Assembly: GCF_000337415.1 (NCBI RefSeq)
Contig: NZ_AOJD01000035.1
Coordinates: forward strand, 1 to 41,080
Origin: Halorubrum tebenquichense DSM 14210
GTDB lineage: Archaea > Halobacteriota > Halobacteria > Halobacteriales > Haloferacaceae
Reading direction: 5' to 3'
Length of the DNA stretch: 41,080 nt
In this document: positions 24,839-34,861 of the stretch, in pieces
How the letters are laid out: every line of letters starts with the position of its first letter
How positions within the stretch are numbered: position 1 is the first letter of the stretch
Program-made: the position numbers and the translations under genes
The notes under the pieces: model-generated
Seen by the model: only the letters and a program-made list of their open reading frames with translations
Database searches by the model: none
What the model was told of the DNA's origin: nothing

Positions 24839-25825
24839 ATGACACGGAACACTGACACCGGTGACGACAGTGGCGACGCAGTCACGGACGGCGGCGTCAC
24901 CGAGGACCCGAGCGGGTCCGGATTCAGTCCGATCGCCGCGTTGAACGACCGCTTCGGCAGCGACTTCGTCGAGTCGTCGCAGTTCTGGCTCCCGCCGTTC
25001 CTGCTGGTGGGGCTGTTCGTCTACGGGGCGATCATCTGGAACTTCCTGATATCGCTGACGGACTTCAGCGGCTTCGGAAACCCTAACTACGGCGATCTGG
25101 ACCTCGAAATGTACACCCGGGCGCTGGCGGAGAGCGGCTTCGTCGACGCCGCGGTCAACACCTTCATCCTGCTCGTCGGGTTCACCCTGGTGACGCTCGG
25201 GCTCGGACTCGGGCTGGCGATTCTGGTCGACCGGAACATCCGATTCGAGAACACGTTCCGAACGATCTATCTGCTGCCGATGAGCCTCTCGTTCGTCGTC
25301 ACCGCCCAGTTCTGGGCGTGGATGTTCAACTTCAACAACGGGGTCATCAACATCGTCACCTCCTCGCTCGGGCTCGGCCGGGTCGACTGGCTCGGGAACC
25401 CGGACATCGTCCTCTGGGCGGTGATGTTCGCGCTGATGTGGCAGTTCGCCGGGTACGCGATGGTCGTGTACCTCGCGGGCCTGCGCGCCATTCCGAACGA
25501 GCACTACGAGGCGGCGAAGGTCGACGGCGCGTCGACGGTCCGGATGTACTGGCGCGTGATCATCCCCCAGCTGAAGGGGTCGACGATCAGCGCGTCCGTC
25601 GTCCTGATGGTGTTCGCGCTGAAGGCGTTCGACTTCCTGTACTCGCTGGTGGGCGGCTACCGGCCACCGAACGGGGCGGACATCCTCGCGACCAAGATGG
25701 TTCGTGAGGCGTACGCGAACCTGAACTGGGCGTACGCGTCGGCGATAGCCATCGCGCTGTTCCTGATGACGCTCGGCATCGTCGGTCCGTACCTCTACTA
25801 CCAGTACAACAGAGGCAACCTATGA
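24839..25825 (+). CDS. Sugar ABC transporter permease 1 (MalF/UgpA type)
   Basis: A 328-residue inner membrane permease with six predicted helices after a polar, Asp/Gly-rich N-terminus of about 50 residues. The EAA loop that docks with the ATPase is EHYEAAKVDGASTVRMYWRV. It follows the binding-protein gene by 53 bases, and its stop overlaps the next permease start (ATGA). Confidence 0.93.
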   Translation: MTRNTDTGDDSGDAVTDGGVTEDPSGSGFSPIAALNDRFGSDFVESSQFWLPPFLLVGLFVYGAIIWNFLISLTDFSGFGNPNYGDLDLEMYTRALAESGFVDAAVNTFILLVGFTLVTLGLGLGLAILVDRNIRFENTFRTIYLLPMSLSFVVTAQFWAWMFNFNNGVINIVTSSLGLGRVDWLGNPDIVLWAVMFALMWQFAGYAMVVYLAGLRAIPNEHYEAAKVDGASTVRMYWRVIIPQLKGSTISASVVLMVFALKAFDFLYSLVGGYRPPNGADILATKMVREAYANLNWAYASAIAIALFLMTLGIVGPYLYYQYNRGNL

Positions 25826-26766
25826 GCGACGACGCACGAACCGACGGCGGAACGGTATCGGAGACGAGCGCCGGGGCGTCCGACGGGGCGCTCTCGGGGG
25901 TCGACGGGTACCGAGTCCTCCTGTATCTCGGGCTGCTCGGGATGCTGGCGTTCTTCCTGATCCCGATCGAGTCCGGACTCGTCACCTCGTTTAAGACCTC
26001 CAGCGGCGTCACCGGGTCGCTTCCGTTCGCGCCGCCGACCGGGGCCACGTTCACCCTCGGAAAGTGGCAGGCCGCGTTCGACGCGCTCGGACGTGGGCTG
26101 GTGAACAGCGCGCTGTACGCGATCCCCGCGACCGTCATCTCGGCGCTGCTCGGCAGCTTCGCTGCCTACGGGATCACGCAGTCGGACTGGAAGCCGAAGT
26201 ACAAAGCGCCGATCCTCGCGCTGTTCGTCGCGGGGATATTCATCCCGTATCAGGCCGTGCTCGTGCCCCTCTCGCAGTTCTGGTCGATGGTTCCCCTCGA
26301 GGAGTCGCTGGGGTTCCTGTGGAGTCTGGGGATCAACGACGATTACGTGGGCATCGTCGAGCTCATCGTCACCCACGTGGCCTACGGCCTGCCGATCTGT
26401 ACCGTCCTGTTCAGGTCGTACTACAAGAACATGAGCGAGGAGATGATCGAGGCGGCGCGGCTGGACGGCGCGTCCATTCGCCGCATCTACCGCCGGATCG
26501 TCCTCCCGCTCTCGGGACCGATGTTCGCGGTGGTCCTGATCTATCAGTTCACCCAGATCTGGAACGACCTCCTGTTCACGCTCGTGTTGGTCCAGACGGA
26601 GTCCAGCGCGGCCGCGCCGATCGTCCTGATCCTCGCCGGGCTGGGGACGTCGCTCGAAGGCCAAGACTTCGCGCTCCGAATGGCGGGCGCGTTCATCGCC
26701 GCCCTGCCGACGCTCGCGGTGTACATCGCGTTCGGCGAGGAGTTCGCCGAGGGGGTGGCGACGTGA
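25822..26766 (+). CDS. Sugar ABC transporter permease 2 (MalG/UgpE type)
   Basis: A 314-residue permease with six predicted helices. The EAA loop is EEMIEAARLDGASIRRIYRR. The polar N-terminus (about 30 residues) precedes the first helix (VLLYLGLLGMLAFFLIPIES). It overlaps permease 1 by four bases, implying coupled translation. About 100 bases without a recognised feature separate it from the ATPase gene. Confidence 0.93.
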   Translation: MSDDARTDGGTVSETSAGASDGALSGVDGYRVLLYLGLLGMLAFFLIPIESGLVTSFKTSSGVTGSLPFAPPTGATFTLGKWQAAFDALGRGLVNSALYAIPATVISALLGSFAAYGITQSDWKPKYKAPILALFVAGIFIPYQAVLVPLSQFWSMVPLEESLGFLWSLGINDDYVGIVELIVTHVAYGLPICTVLFRSYYKNMSEEMIEAARLDGASIRRIYRRIVLPLSGPMFAVVLIYQFTQIWNDLLFTLVLVQTESSAAAPIVLILAGLGTSLEGQDFALRMAGAFIAALPTLAVYIAFGEEFAEGVAT

Positions 26767-26868
26767 TCGCGACCGCTCGCCAGCAGCAATCTATGATCCG
26801 ACAGCAACCACGTACCCGACCTGACGTATCGCTCTCGAACCGCCGCGCCGTCGAACGGGGGCGATAGC

Positions 26869-27987
26869 ATGGGAACGCTCGAACTCGACGGCGTGACCAA
26901 GGTGTTCCCCGACGGCGACGGCGAGATCGTCGCCGTCGACGACGTCGACATCGAGATGCGCGACGGCGAGTTCCTCGTCGTCGTCGGCCCCTCCGGGTGC
27001 GGCAAGTCGACGACGCTGCGGATGGTCGCGGGCTTAGAGACGATCTCCAGCGGCGAGATCCGGCTCGCCGGCAAAACCATCAACGACGTGAAGCCGCAAC
27101 ACCGGGACATCGCGATGGTGTTCCAGTCGTACGCGCTGTACCCCCACATGACGGTTCGGGAGAACATGGCGTTCGGCTTGGAGGAGTCGACGGACCTCTC
27201 CGACGACGCGATCGACGAGCGCGTCACCGACGCCGCGGGGACGATGGGAATCTCCGAGCTGCTCGACCGGAAGCCCTCGGACCTCTCCGGCGGGCAGCGA
27301 CAGCGGGTCGCGCTCGGGCGAGCGATCGTCCGCGACCCGGAGGTGTTCCTGATGGACGAGCCGCTCAGTAACCTCGACGCGAAGCTCCGGTCCGAGATGC
27401 GAACGGAGCTCCAGCGGCTTCAAGACGAACTCGACGTGACGACGATGTACGTCACGCACGACCAGACCGAGGCGATGACGATGGGCGACCGGATCGCCAT
27501 CCTGAACGCCGGCGAGCTCCAGCAGGTCGCGACCCCGCTGGAGTGTTACCACGAGCCGGCGAACCGGTTCGTCGCCGGGTTCATCGGGGACCCGTCGATG
27601 AACTTCTTCGACGTTCGGCGGGACGGCGAGACCCTCGTCGGCGACGCCTTCGACTACCCGCTCTCGGCGTCGACGCTCGACGACGTGGGCGACGTGACCG
27701 ACCTCACACTCGGGGTCCGTCCCGAGGACGTCTCGCTGGCCGGCGACGCGACCGGCGAGCACACCTTCTCGACGGTCGTCGACGTGGTCGAGCCGATGGG
27801 CGACGAGAACACCGTCTATCTCCGGTTCGAGGACGCGCCGGAGGGCGACACGTTCATCGCCACCGTCGGCGGCCTCCAGCAGGTCTCCGCCGGCGACGAG
27901 ATCACGATCGAGATCCCGGAGGAGACGATCCACCTCTTCGACGGGAACTCCGGCGAAGCGGTCCACAACCGCGAAATCGACGAGTAA
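26869..27987 (+). CDS. Sugar ABC transporter ATPase (MalK/UgpC type)
   Basis: A 372-residue ATPase for carbohydrate import. Walker A GPSGCGKST (about 40-48), Q-loop VFQSYALYPHMTV, signature LSGGQRQRVALGR (about 140), Walker B VFLMDEPLSNLD (about 160) and the H-loop VTHDQTEAMTM are all intact. The C-terminal ~130 residues are the TOBE/regulatory domain of CUT1 transporters (GVRPEDVSLA). Together with the three upstream genes it forms a complete importer. Confidence 0.95.
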   Translation: MGTLELDGVTKVFPDGDGEIVAVDDVDIEMRDGEFLVVVGPSGCGKSTTLRMVAGLETISSGEIRLAGKTINDVKPQHRDIAMVFQSYALYPHMTVRENMAFGLEESTDLSDDAIDERVTDAAGTMGISELLDRKPSDLSGGQRQRVALGRAIVRDPEVFLMDEPLSNLDAKLRSEMRTELQRLQDELDVTTMYVTHDQTEAMTMGDRIAILNAGELQQVATPLECYHEPANRFVAGFIGDPSMNFFDVRRDGETLVGDAFDYPLSASTLDDVGDVTDLTLGVRPEDVSLAGDATGEHTFSTVVDVVEPMGDENTVYLRFEDAPEGDTFIATVGGLQQVSAGDEITIEIPEETIHLFDGNSGEAVHNREIDE

Positions 27988-28045
27988 CGGTCGGCTTCGC
28001 GGCCGCGGCCCGCCGCCGGTCAGAACCGGCGGCCGCCGGCGCGTC

Positions 28046-28459
28046 TCACTCGCGGAGCCGTTCCACTTCGCGGCGGACTCCCTCGCGCACCCTGTCAGCG
28101 ACGGCACCGTCGCCCGGGTCGGCGACCTCGGCGTCCTCGGTCTCCAGCAGCCGGTCGAGTTTCCGCTCGAACTCCCGCTCGTCGATCTCGCCGTTGGCGT
28201 ACCGCTCGCGGAGGGCGTCGAGCGCGGGGTCGCCGGTGGCGTTCTCGGAGTCGTCTGCGTCGTCCTCCGGGATCGGCTTCACCAGCGTGTGGAGGACCGG
28301 GAGCGCGACGACGAGGCCGAAGAACCACACCAGCGGGAGGGTCCACCAGAGGCCGGAGAGGAACGGGGCGGCGACGCCGGCACCGACGACGCAGAGGGCG
28401 AACACCCGCCGCCAGCGGTGGCGGAGGTTCCACGCGACCCGGCGAGCGAGTCCGGTCAT
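28046..28459 (-). CDS. Membrane protein with SHOCT domain
   Basis: A 137-residue protein with a basic N-terminus, two hydrophobic segments (about 20-38 and 40-58), an acidic linker, and a SHOCT motif (LRERYANGEIDEREFERKLD) at about 82-101. SHOCT is a short C-terminal oligomerisation module common in haloarchaeal membrane proteins. A coiled, charged tail follows (VREGVRREVERLRE). No specific role can be given. It is followed at distance by the DUF192 gene on the same strand. Confidence 0.8.
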   Translation of the reverse strand: MTGLARRVAWNLRHRWRRVFALCVVGAGVAAPFLSGLWWTLPLVWFFGLVVALPVLHTLVKPIPEDDADDSENATGDPALDALRERYANGEIDEREFERKLDRLLETEDAEVADPGDGAVADRVREGVRREVERLRE

Positions 28460-28526
28460 GGTCGGGGCGACGCCTGCGAGGCTGAAAGCGGTTTCGTCGG
28501 GTGACCGCGCCGGGTCGGCGGCGGTC

Positions 28527-29006
28527 TCACGCCCCGTCGATCACCAGCCGGTCGCCCGGCTCGACGCCGTGGCGGTCGCTCCACCCCCGCGGCACTTCGA
28601 GAACGTAGCGCCCGGTCCCCTCGTAGCGCGTGAGCGGCCGGGACTCGGGTTCGGCCTCGTGGATCCGGGTGACGGTTCCGTTCGCGTCCGCGAAGACGAT
28701 GTCGAGCGGGAAGGCCATGTCGCGCATCACGTAGGCGCGCTTCGCCGTCTCGCCGTGGACGAACAGCATTCCCTCGCCCCCGGGGAGGTCCTCGGTCGCG
28801 GAGAGCCCGACGTACTGTTTCACGACGCCGTCGGCGACGCGGGCGTCGACGGTCGCGAGCGACTCGCCGGTGTCGCCGTCGACGGCCTCGACCGCGGCCG
28901 TGTCGTAACCGGTGATCAAAAGCGCCGGGTTCGTCGCGGCGACGGCGACGCCGACGAGGGCGAGACACGCGAGGAGGCCCGCGACCCCGATGAGGCGGCG
29001 GTTCAC
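28527..29006 (-). CDS. DUF192 protein, membrane-anchored or secreted
   Basis: A 159-residue protein. The N-terminal hydrophobic stretch (about 4-24) is a signal peptide or anchor. The rest matches DUF192: VKQYVGLSATEDLPGGEGML, FVHGETAKRAYVMRDMAFPL, and YVLEVPRGWSDRHGVEPGDR. DUF192 has a small beta-barrel-like fold with no proven function. It is upstream of the SHOCT gene on the same strand and divergent from tRNA-Val. Confidence 0.85.
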   Translation of the reverse strand: MNRRLIGVAGLLACLALVGVAVAATNPALLITGYDTAAVEAVDGDTGESLATVDARVADGVVKQYVGLSATEDLPGGEGMLFVHGETAKRAYVMRDMAFPLDIVFADANGTVTRIHEAEPESRPLTRYEGTGRYVLEVPRGWSDRHGVEPGDRLVIDGA

Positions 29007-29066
29007 GGTCGGGGTTCGCGGCGCGGAAGGAAATCGTTTTCCGCTCTCAGGTGGTCGTTCGGGTGA

Positions 29067-29140
29067 GGGCTCGTGGTCTAGCTGGTTATGACGCGGCCTT
29101 TACAAGGCTGAGATCGGCGGTTCGAACCCGCCCGAGCCCA
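29067..29140 (+). tRNA. tRNA-Val (anticodon UAC)
   Basis: A 74-base cloverleaf: acceptor GGGCTCG pairs with CGAGCCC, discriminator A, anticodon stem CGGCC/GGCTG with loop TTTACAA (anticodon TAC), T arm GGCGG-TTCGAAC-CCGCC. CCA is not encoded and no intron is seen. A 12-bp inverted repeat (29139-29150/29165-29176, one G-U) follows at once and may end the transcript. Confidence 0.95.
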
Positions 29141-29186
29141 TACCTGTGGCGAACCGAACGGTGAGCCGCAGGTATGCGCTGTTCGA

Positions 29187-29258
29187 GGGCGGGTTCGGAG
29201 CAGGGAGCGGAGCGAGCGCAGCGAGCGGAGTGAGTAGGGTTCGAACCCGCCCGAGCCC
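29187..29258 (+). repeat. Duplicated tRNA-Val 3' end
   Basis: The last 21 bases before the discriminator of tRNA-Val (29119-29139, starting GGTTCGAACCCGCC) recur exactly at 29238-29258. An inverted partial copy (GGGCGGGTTCG) lies at 29187-29197. Between them is a low-complexity stretch of GAGCG/GCGAGC units. Such direct repeats of tRNA ends are typical att sites, but the 119-base distance leaves no room for an element. Confidence 0.75.
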
Positions 29259-29306
29259 GCTTCCCGCGGCGAGCGACACCGCGAGTCGCGGACGGGTCGC
29301 GGCCGC

Positions 29307-30122
29307 TCAGAGGTCGTCGGCGTCGAACTTCAGCAGTCCGACGAGCGGCGGCGCGACCGTCCAGAACACCAGCATCGCGGCCGCCGAGATCTGTCGGTTC
29401 GCGGTCTCGCCGGCGAACAGCCGTCCACCGAGGAACTCGCGCGACAGCACCTCGACCGCCGTGGTGGGGTTCGACACTCGGAGGAACACGTCGATCTGCG
29501 CCGCCGACACCGGCAGCGCGTCGACGGCGGGGCCGGCGGCGTTGAGCAGGCGGCCGGTCATGAAGCTCCACAGGAGGACGAACAGCACGTAGACGCCGAT
29601 GCTCCCGATGAGCGCGCGCAACTGGGTCGACGAGGCGGCCGAACAGCCCACGGAGATGGCGACGAACACGACGCCGAGCGCGGCCGCGAACACGGTGTAG
29701 CCGAGGAACGCGCCGGCGTTGAACGTCACCGGCGCGACGATCAGCACGGCCGCGGGCAGCAGGAAGCCGGCGAACACCGCGAGCGAGAGCGCCGCCCCGC
29801 GGCCGACCACCTTCCCGAACACCACGTCGGCCCGCGAGTGCGGCAGCGACAGGAGCAGTTTCAGCGACCCCGACTCGCGCTCGCCGCTGACGGCGCTGTA
29901 GCCGACGACGACGCCGACCAGCGGGACGAGGTACGTCACGAGGACCGGGCCGACGAAGACGCTCAACAGCACCTCCGTGGCGAACTGCTCGTTCTGTCCC
30001 GTGGGACGGACAATGAACGCGAGCAGGGAGACGAGCAGCGAGAACAGCGCGATCAGCGCGATCATCCCCCGCGACTGGACCGTCTCCCGGAGGTCCTTGC
30101 GGGCGACGGCGGGGAGGCTCAT
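29307..30122 (-). CDS. ABC-2 type transporter permease
   Basis: A 271-residue membrane protein with about six helices. It begins with a cytoplasmic segment (MSLPAVARKDLRETVQSRGM). The family feature VSGERESGSLKLLLSLPHSR lies between helices two and three. It works with the ATPase encoded just upstream, whose stop overlaps its ATG (ATGA). The pair probably exports a substrate or acts in membrane maintenance; no cargo is evident from context. Confidence 0.88.
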   Translation of the reverse strand: MSLPAVARKDLRETVQSRGMIALIALFSLLVSLLAFIVRPTGQNEQFATEVLLSVFVGPVLVTYLVPLVGVVVGYSAVSGERESGSLKLLLSLPHSRADVVFGKVVGRGAALSLAVFAGFLLPAAVLIVAPVTFNAGAFLGYTVFAAALGVVFVAISVGCSAASSTQLRALIGSIGVYVLFVLLWSFMTGRLLNAAGPAVDALPVSAAQIDVFLRVSNPTTAVEVLSREFLGGRLFAGETANRQISAAAMLVFWTVAPPLVGLLKFDADDL

Positions 30123-31180
30123 CGGTCCACCTCCTCCGCCGCGGCGTCGTCGTCGGGAGCGTCATGGTCGCCCGAGTCGGAATCGTCTGGGTCGGGGGCA
30201 GCAGCGTCGGAATCGACCGAGTCCTGGTCAGTCGGACCAGACACGGACCGGCCCGAGTCGGACTCCGAGCCGACCGCGTCGCCCTCGGTGTACGTCAGGA
30301 AGAGGTCCTCCAAGGAGGCCTCCCGGGTGTGGAAGTCGGCGACCGTGACGCCCGCGTCCTCGAGGGCGGCGATCACGTCGGTCTTCGCGTCGCTGGCGCA
30401 GTTCACCACCAGCACGTCGCCGTCGCGGGTGACGCCGGAGACGCCCGCGAGCGCGCGGACGGCGTCGACCGCGGCGTCGTCGGCACCCGCGGCCGCGACT
30501 TCGAGCGTCTCCTCGCCGCCGACGGCCTCGCGGAGCCCCTCGACGGAGTCCTCGGCGACCAGTTCGCCGTCGCGCAGGATGCCGACCCGATCGCAGACGG
30601 CGTCGACCTGTTCGAGGATGTGCGAGGAGAAGAAGACGGTCGCGCCGCGGTCTGCCTCGGCGCGGACGATCTCGCGCATCTCCTTCGCGCCCGCCGGGTC
30701 GAGGCCGGAAGAGGGCTCGTCGAGGATCAGCAGGTCCGGGTCGTCGACGAGCGCCATCGCCAGGGCGAGCCGCTGGCGCATCCCCTTCGAGTACTCGCCG
30801 GCCGGGCGATCGCCGTCGCCGTCGAGGCCCACCCGATCGAGCAGCGCGTCCGGGTCGTCGTCGGCGTCCTTCGACTCGACGGCGAACTCGACGTGTCGCC
30901 GACCGGAGAGGCGGTCGTACACCGAGAACCCGTCCGGGAGCACGCCGGTCCGCCGGCGGATCTCGACGCCGTCGGTCGCGACGTCCGCGCCGAGGACGCG
31001 GACCGTCCCCGCGGTCGGGCGCACGAGGTCTAAGAGCATGTCGATCGTCGTCGACTTGCCCGCGCCGTTCGGCCCGAGGAACCCGTACACCTCGCCGTCT
31101 TCGACGGTGAGATCGAGGTCGCGAACGGCCGTGACGTCGGCGAACTCCTTGGTCACGCCCCGCAGTTCGATCGCGGTCAT
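30119..31180 (-). CDS. ABC-2 type transporter ATPase
   Basis: A 353-residue ATPase. Walker A GPNGAGKST (about 36-44), signature YSKGMRQRLALAMA, Walker B LLILDEPSSGLDP and the HILEQVDAVCDRVG switch are intact. A C-terminal regulatory part is followed by an unusual Ser/Asp-rich tail of about 50 residues. The start at 31180 (MTAIELRGVTKEF) is chosen because the frame stays open upstream with non-ABC, Arg/Gly-rich sequence antisense to ligA. A CTTTATCC box about 28 bases upstream fits a promoter. Confidence 0.93.
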   Translation of the reverse strand: MTAIELRGVTKEFADVTAVRDLDLTVEDGEVYGFLGPNGAGKSTTIDMLLDLVRPTAGTVRVLGADVATDGVEIRRRTGVLPDGFSVYDRLSGRRHVEFAVESKDADDDPDALLDRVGLDGDGDRPAGEYSKGMRQRLALAMALVDDPDLLILDEPSSGLDPAGAKEMREIVRAEADRGATVFFSSHILEQVDAVCDRVGILRDGELVAEDSVEGLREAVGGEETLEVAAAGADDAAVDAVRALAGVSGVTRDGDVLVVNCASDAKTDVIAALEDAGVTVADFHTREASLEDLFLTYTEGDAVGSESDSGRSVSGPTDQDSVDSDAAAPDPDDSDSGDHDAPDDDAAAEEVDR

Positions 31181-31269
31181 GCCTTCCGGTTCCGGCGGTA
31201 CGGGATAAAGGGTTGTGGGTCGAGACGCGCGGGATCCCGTTTTTCGACCGGTACTGCCGACGCTCGGCG

Positions 31270-33561
<2,292 letters not shown>

Positions 33562-34743
33562 TCAGACGACCCGCCCGCCGCGCGCGAACACCGCGTCCGG
33601 ATCCTGCCACGCCTCGGCGTCGGCGTTGGGGTCGGAATCGAGGACGACGAGGTCGGCCCGGTACCCCTCGGCGACGCGCCCGACATCGTCGAGGCCGAGC
33701 AGGTCCGCGGCGTTGACGGTGGCGGCCTCCAGCGCCCGCTCCGGCGAGAGCCCGTACTCGACCATGTACTCGAGCTCCCGCGGGATGTCCGCGAAGAAGT
33801 TGAACGGGGTGCCCGCGTCGGTCCCCATCGCGATGGGGACGTCCGCGTCGAGCGCGTGGTCCCACGCGTCGTCGAAGCGGTCGGCGGCGTCTTCGGCCTT
33901 CGCGACCGCGTCCTCGGGGATGCCGGCCTCCACGCCGTTCTCGACGATGCCGCGGAGCGCGCTCGCGGTCGGGACCCAGTAGGTGCCGCGCTCGGCCATC
34001 ATCTCGGCCGCTTCCCGGTCCATGAACGTCCCGTGTTCGACGCTGGAGATGCCGGCCTCGACCGCGTTCTTGATCCCCTCCTCGCCGTGGGCGTGGGCCG
34101 CGGTCGGGGTGTTCGTGGGGGCGGCCGCGTCGGTGAACGCCGCGAGTTCCTCGGGCGTCAGCTCCGGCGCGCCCGTCACCGCGCCCTCGGTGAGGACGCC
34201 GCCGGTGGCCATACACTTGAGCACGTCAGCGCCCGCCTTCAGCTGTTCGCGGGCCGCCTTCCGCACCTCGGCGGGGCCGTCGGCCTCGCGCCCGAACCAG
34301 TTGCCGTGCCCGCCGGTCATGATCACGTTGCGGCCGCACGCGAGCACCCGCGGCCCGTCGAGGTCGCCGGCGGCGACCGCCTCGCCGGCGTCGAGCGCGA
34401 GCGTCCCCCGGCTCCCGAGGTCGCGGACGGTCGTGACGCCGGCCTCGACCGCCGCCGCCAGGTTGCTCGCGGTCCGGTAGCTCGCCGTGTAGTCGCTGTC
34501 GGAGACCGCGGTCGAGACGTCCGGGCGTCCGTCCATCATCGCGTGGACGTGCGCGTCGATCAGGCCGGGCGCGACGACCCGCCCGTCGGCGTCGACCGTC
34601 GTGACCTCGCCGTCCGCCTCGTCGACCGCGGCGTCGACCGTCTCCGGGTCGCCGACCGCGACGATCTCGCCGTCCGCGACCGCGACATCCGCTTTGCGAG
34701 TCCCGTCTACGTCCGCGACGCGTCCGCCTCGAAGCACGTACAT
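33562..34743 (-). CDS. Amidohydrolase-family protein
   Basis: A 393-residue metal-dependent hydrolase of the amidohydrolase superfamily (imidazolonepropionase/Xaa-Pro dipeptidase-like branch). Metal ligands: HVH (His65, His67), a lysine in DVLKCMATGG suited to carboxylation, histidines in TAAHAHGEEG and SVEHGTF, and Asp in MGTDAGTPF. The start at 34743 (MYVLRGGRVAD) is typical of the family; a further 29 codons upstream are open but overlap the promoter of the divergent gene. The substrate is unknown. Confidence 0.88.
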   Translation of the reverse strand: MYVLRGGRVADVDGTRKADVAVADGEIVAVGDPETVDAAVDEADGEVTTVDADGRVVAPGLIDAHVHAMMDGRPDVSTAVSDSDYTASYRTASNLAAAVEAGVTTVRDLGSRGTLALDAGEAVAAGDLDGPRVLACGRNVIMTGGHGNWFGREADGPAEVRKAAREQLKAGADVLKCMATGGVLTEGAVTGAPELTPEELAAFTDAAAPTNTPTAAHAHGEEGIKNAVEAGISSVEHGTFMDREAAEMMAERGTYWVPTASALRGIVENGVEAGIPEDAVAKAEDAADRFDDAWDHALDADVPIAMGTDAGTPFNFFADIPRELEYMVEYGLSPERALEAATVNAADLLGLDDVGRVAEGYRADLVVLDSDPNADAEAWQDPDAVFARGGRVV

Positions 34744-34829
34744 ACGTCCCAACAGGGACCGTTCGACGGGTAAACGCTCGGGTCGCGGTAGTCGAACGAG
34801 ACGGGGACCCAAGGTGCCGTTCACCCCCA

Positions 34830-34837
34830 CTTATAAA
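34830..34837 (+). promoter_or_regulatory. TATA box of the five-domain DUF1508 gene
   Basis: CTTATAAA is centred about 28 bases before the ATG at 34862, predicting a leaderless mRNA. The same region would be read by an N-terminal extension of the divergent amidohydrolase, which argues against that extension. Confidence 0.65.
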
Positions 34838-34861
34838 CGGGTAGCCGGAGTTCCACCCGGC

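Noticed and set aside
29119-29258. Integrated element at tRNA-Val
   Set aside because: The two copies of the tRNA end are only 119 bases apart and there is no integrase or other cargo; at most a scar remains.
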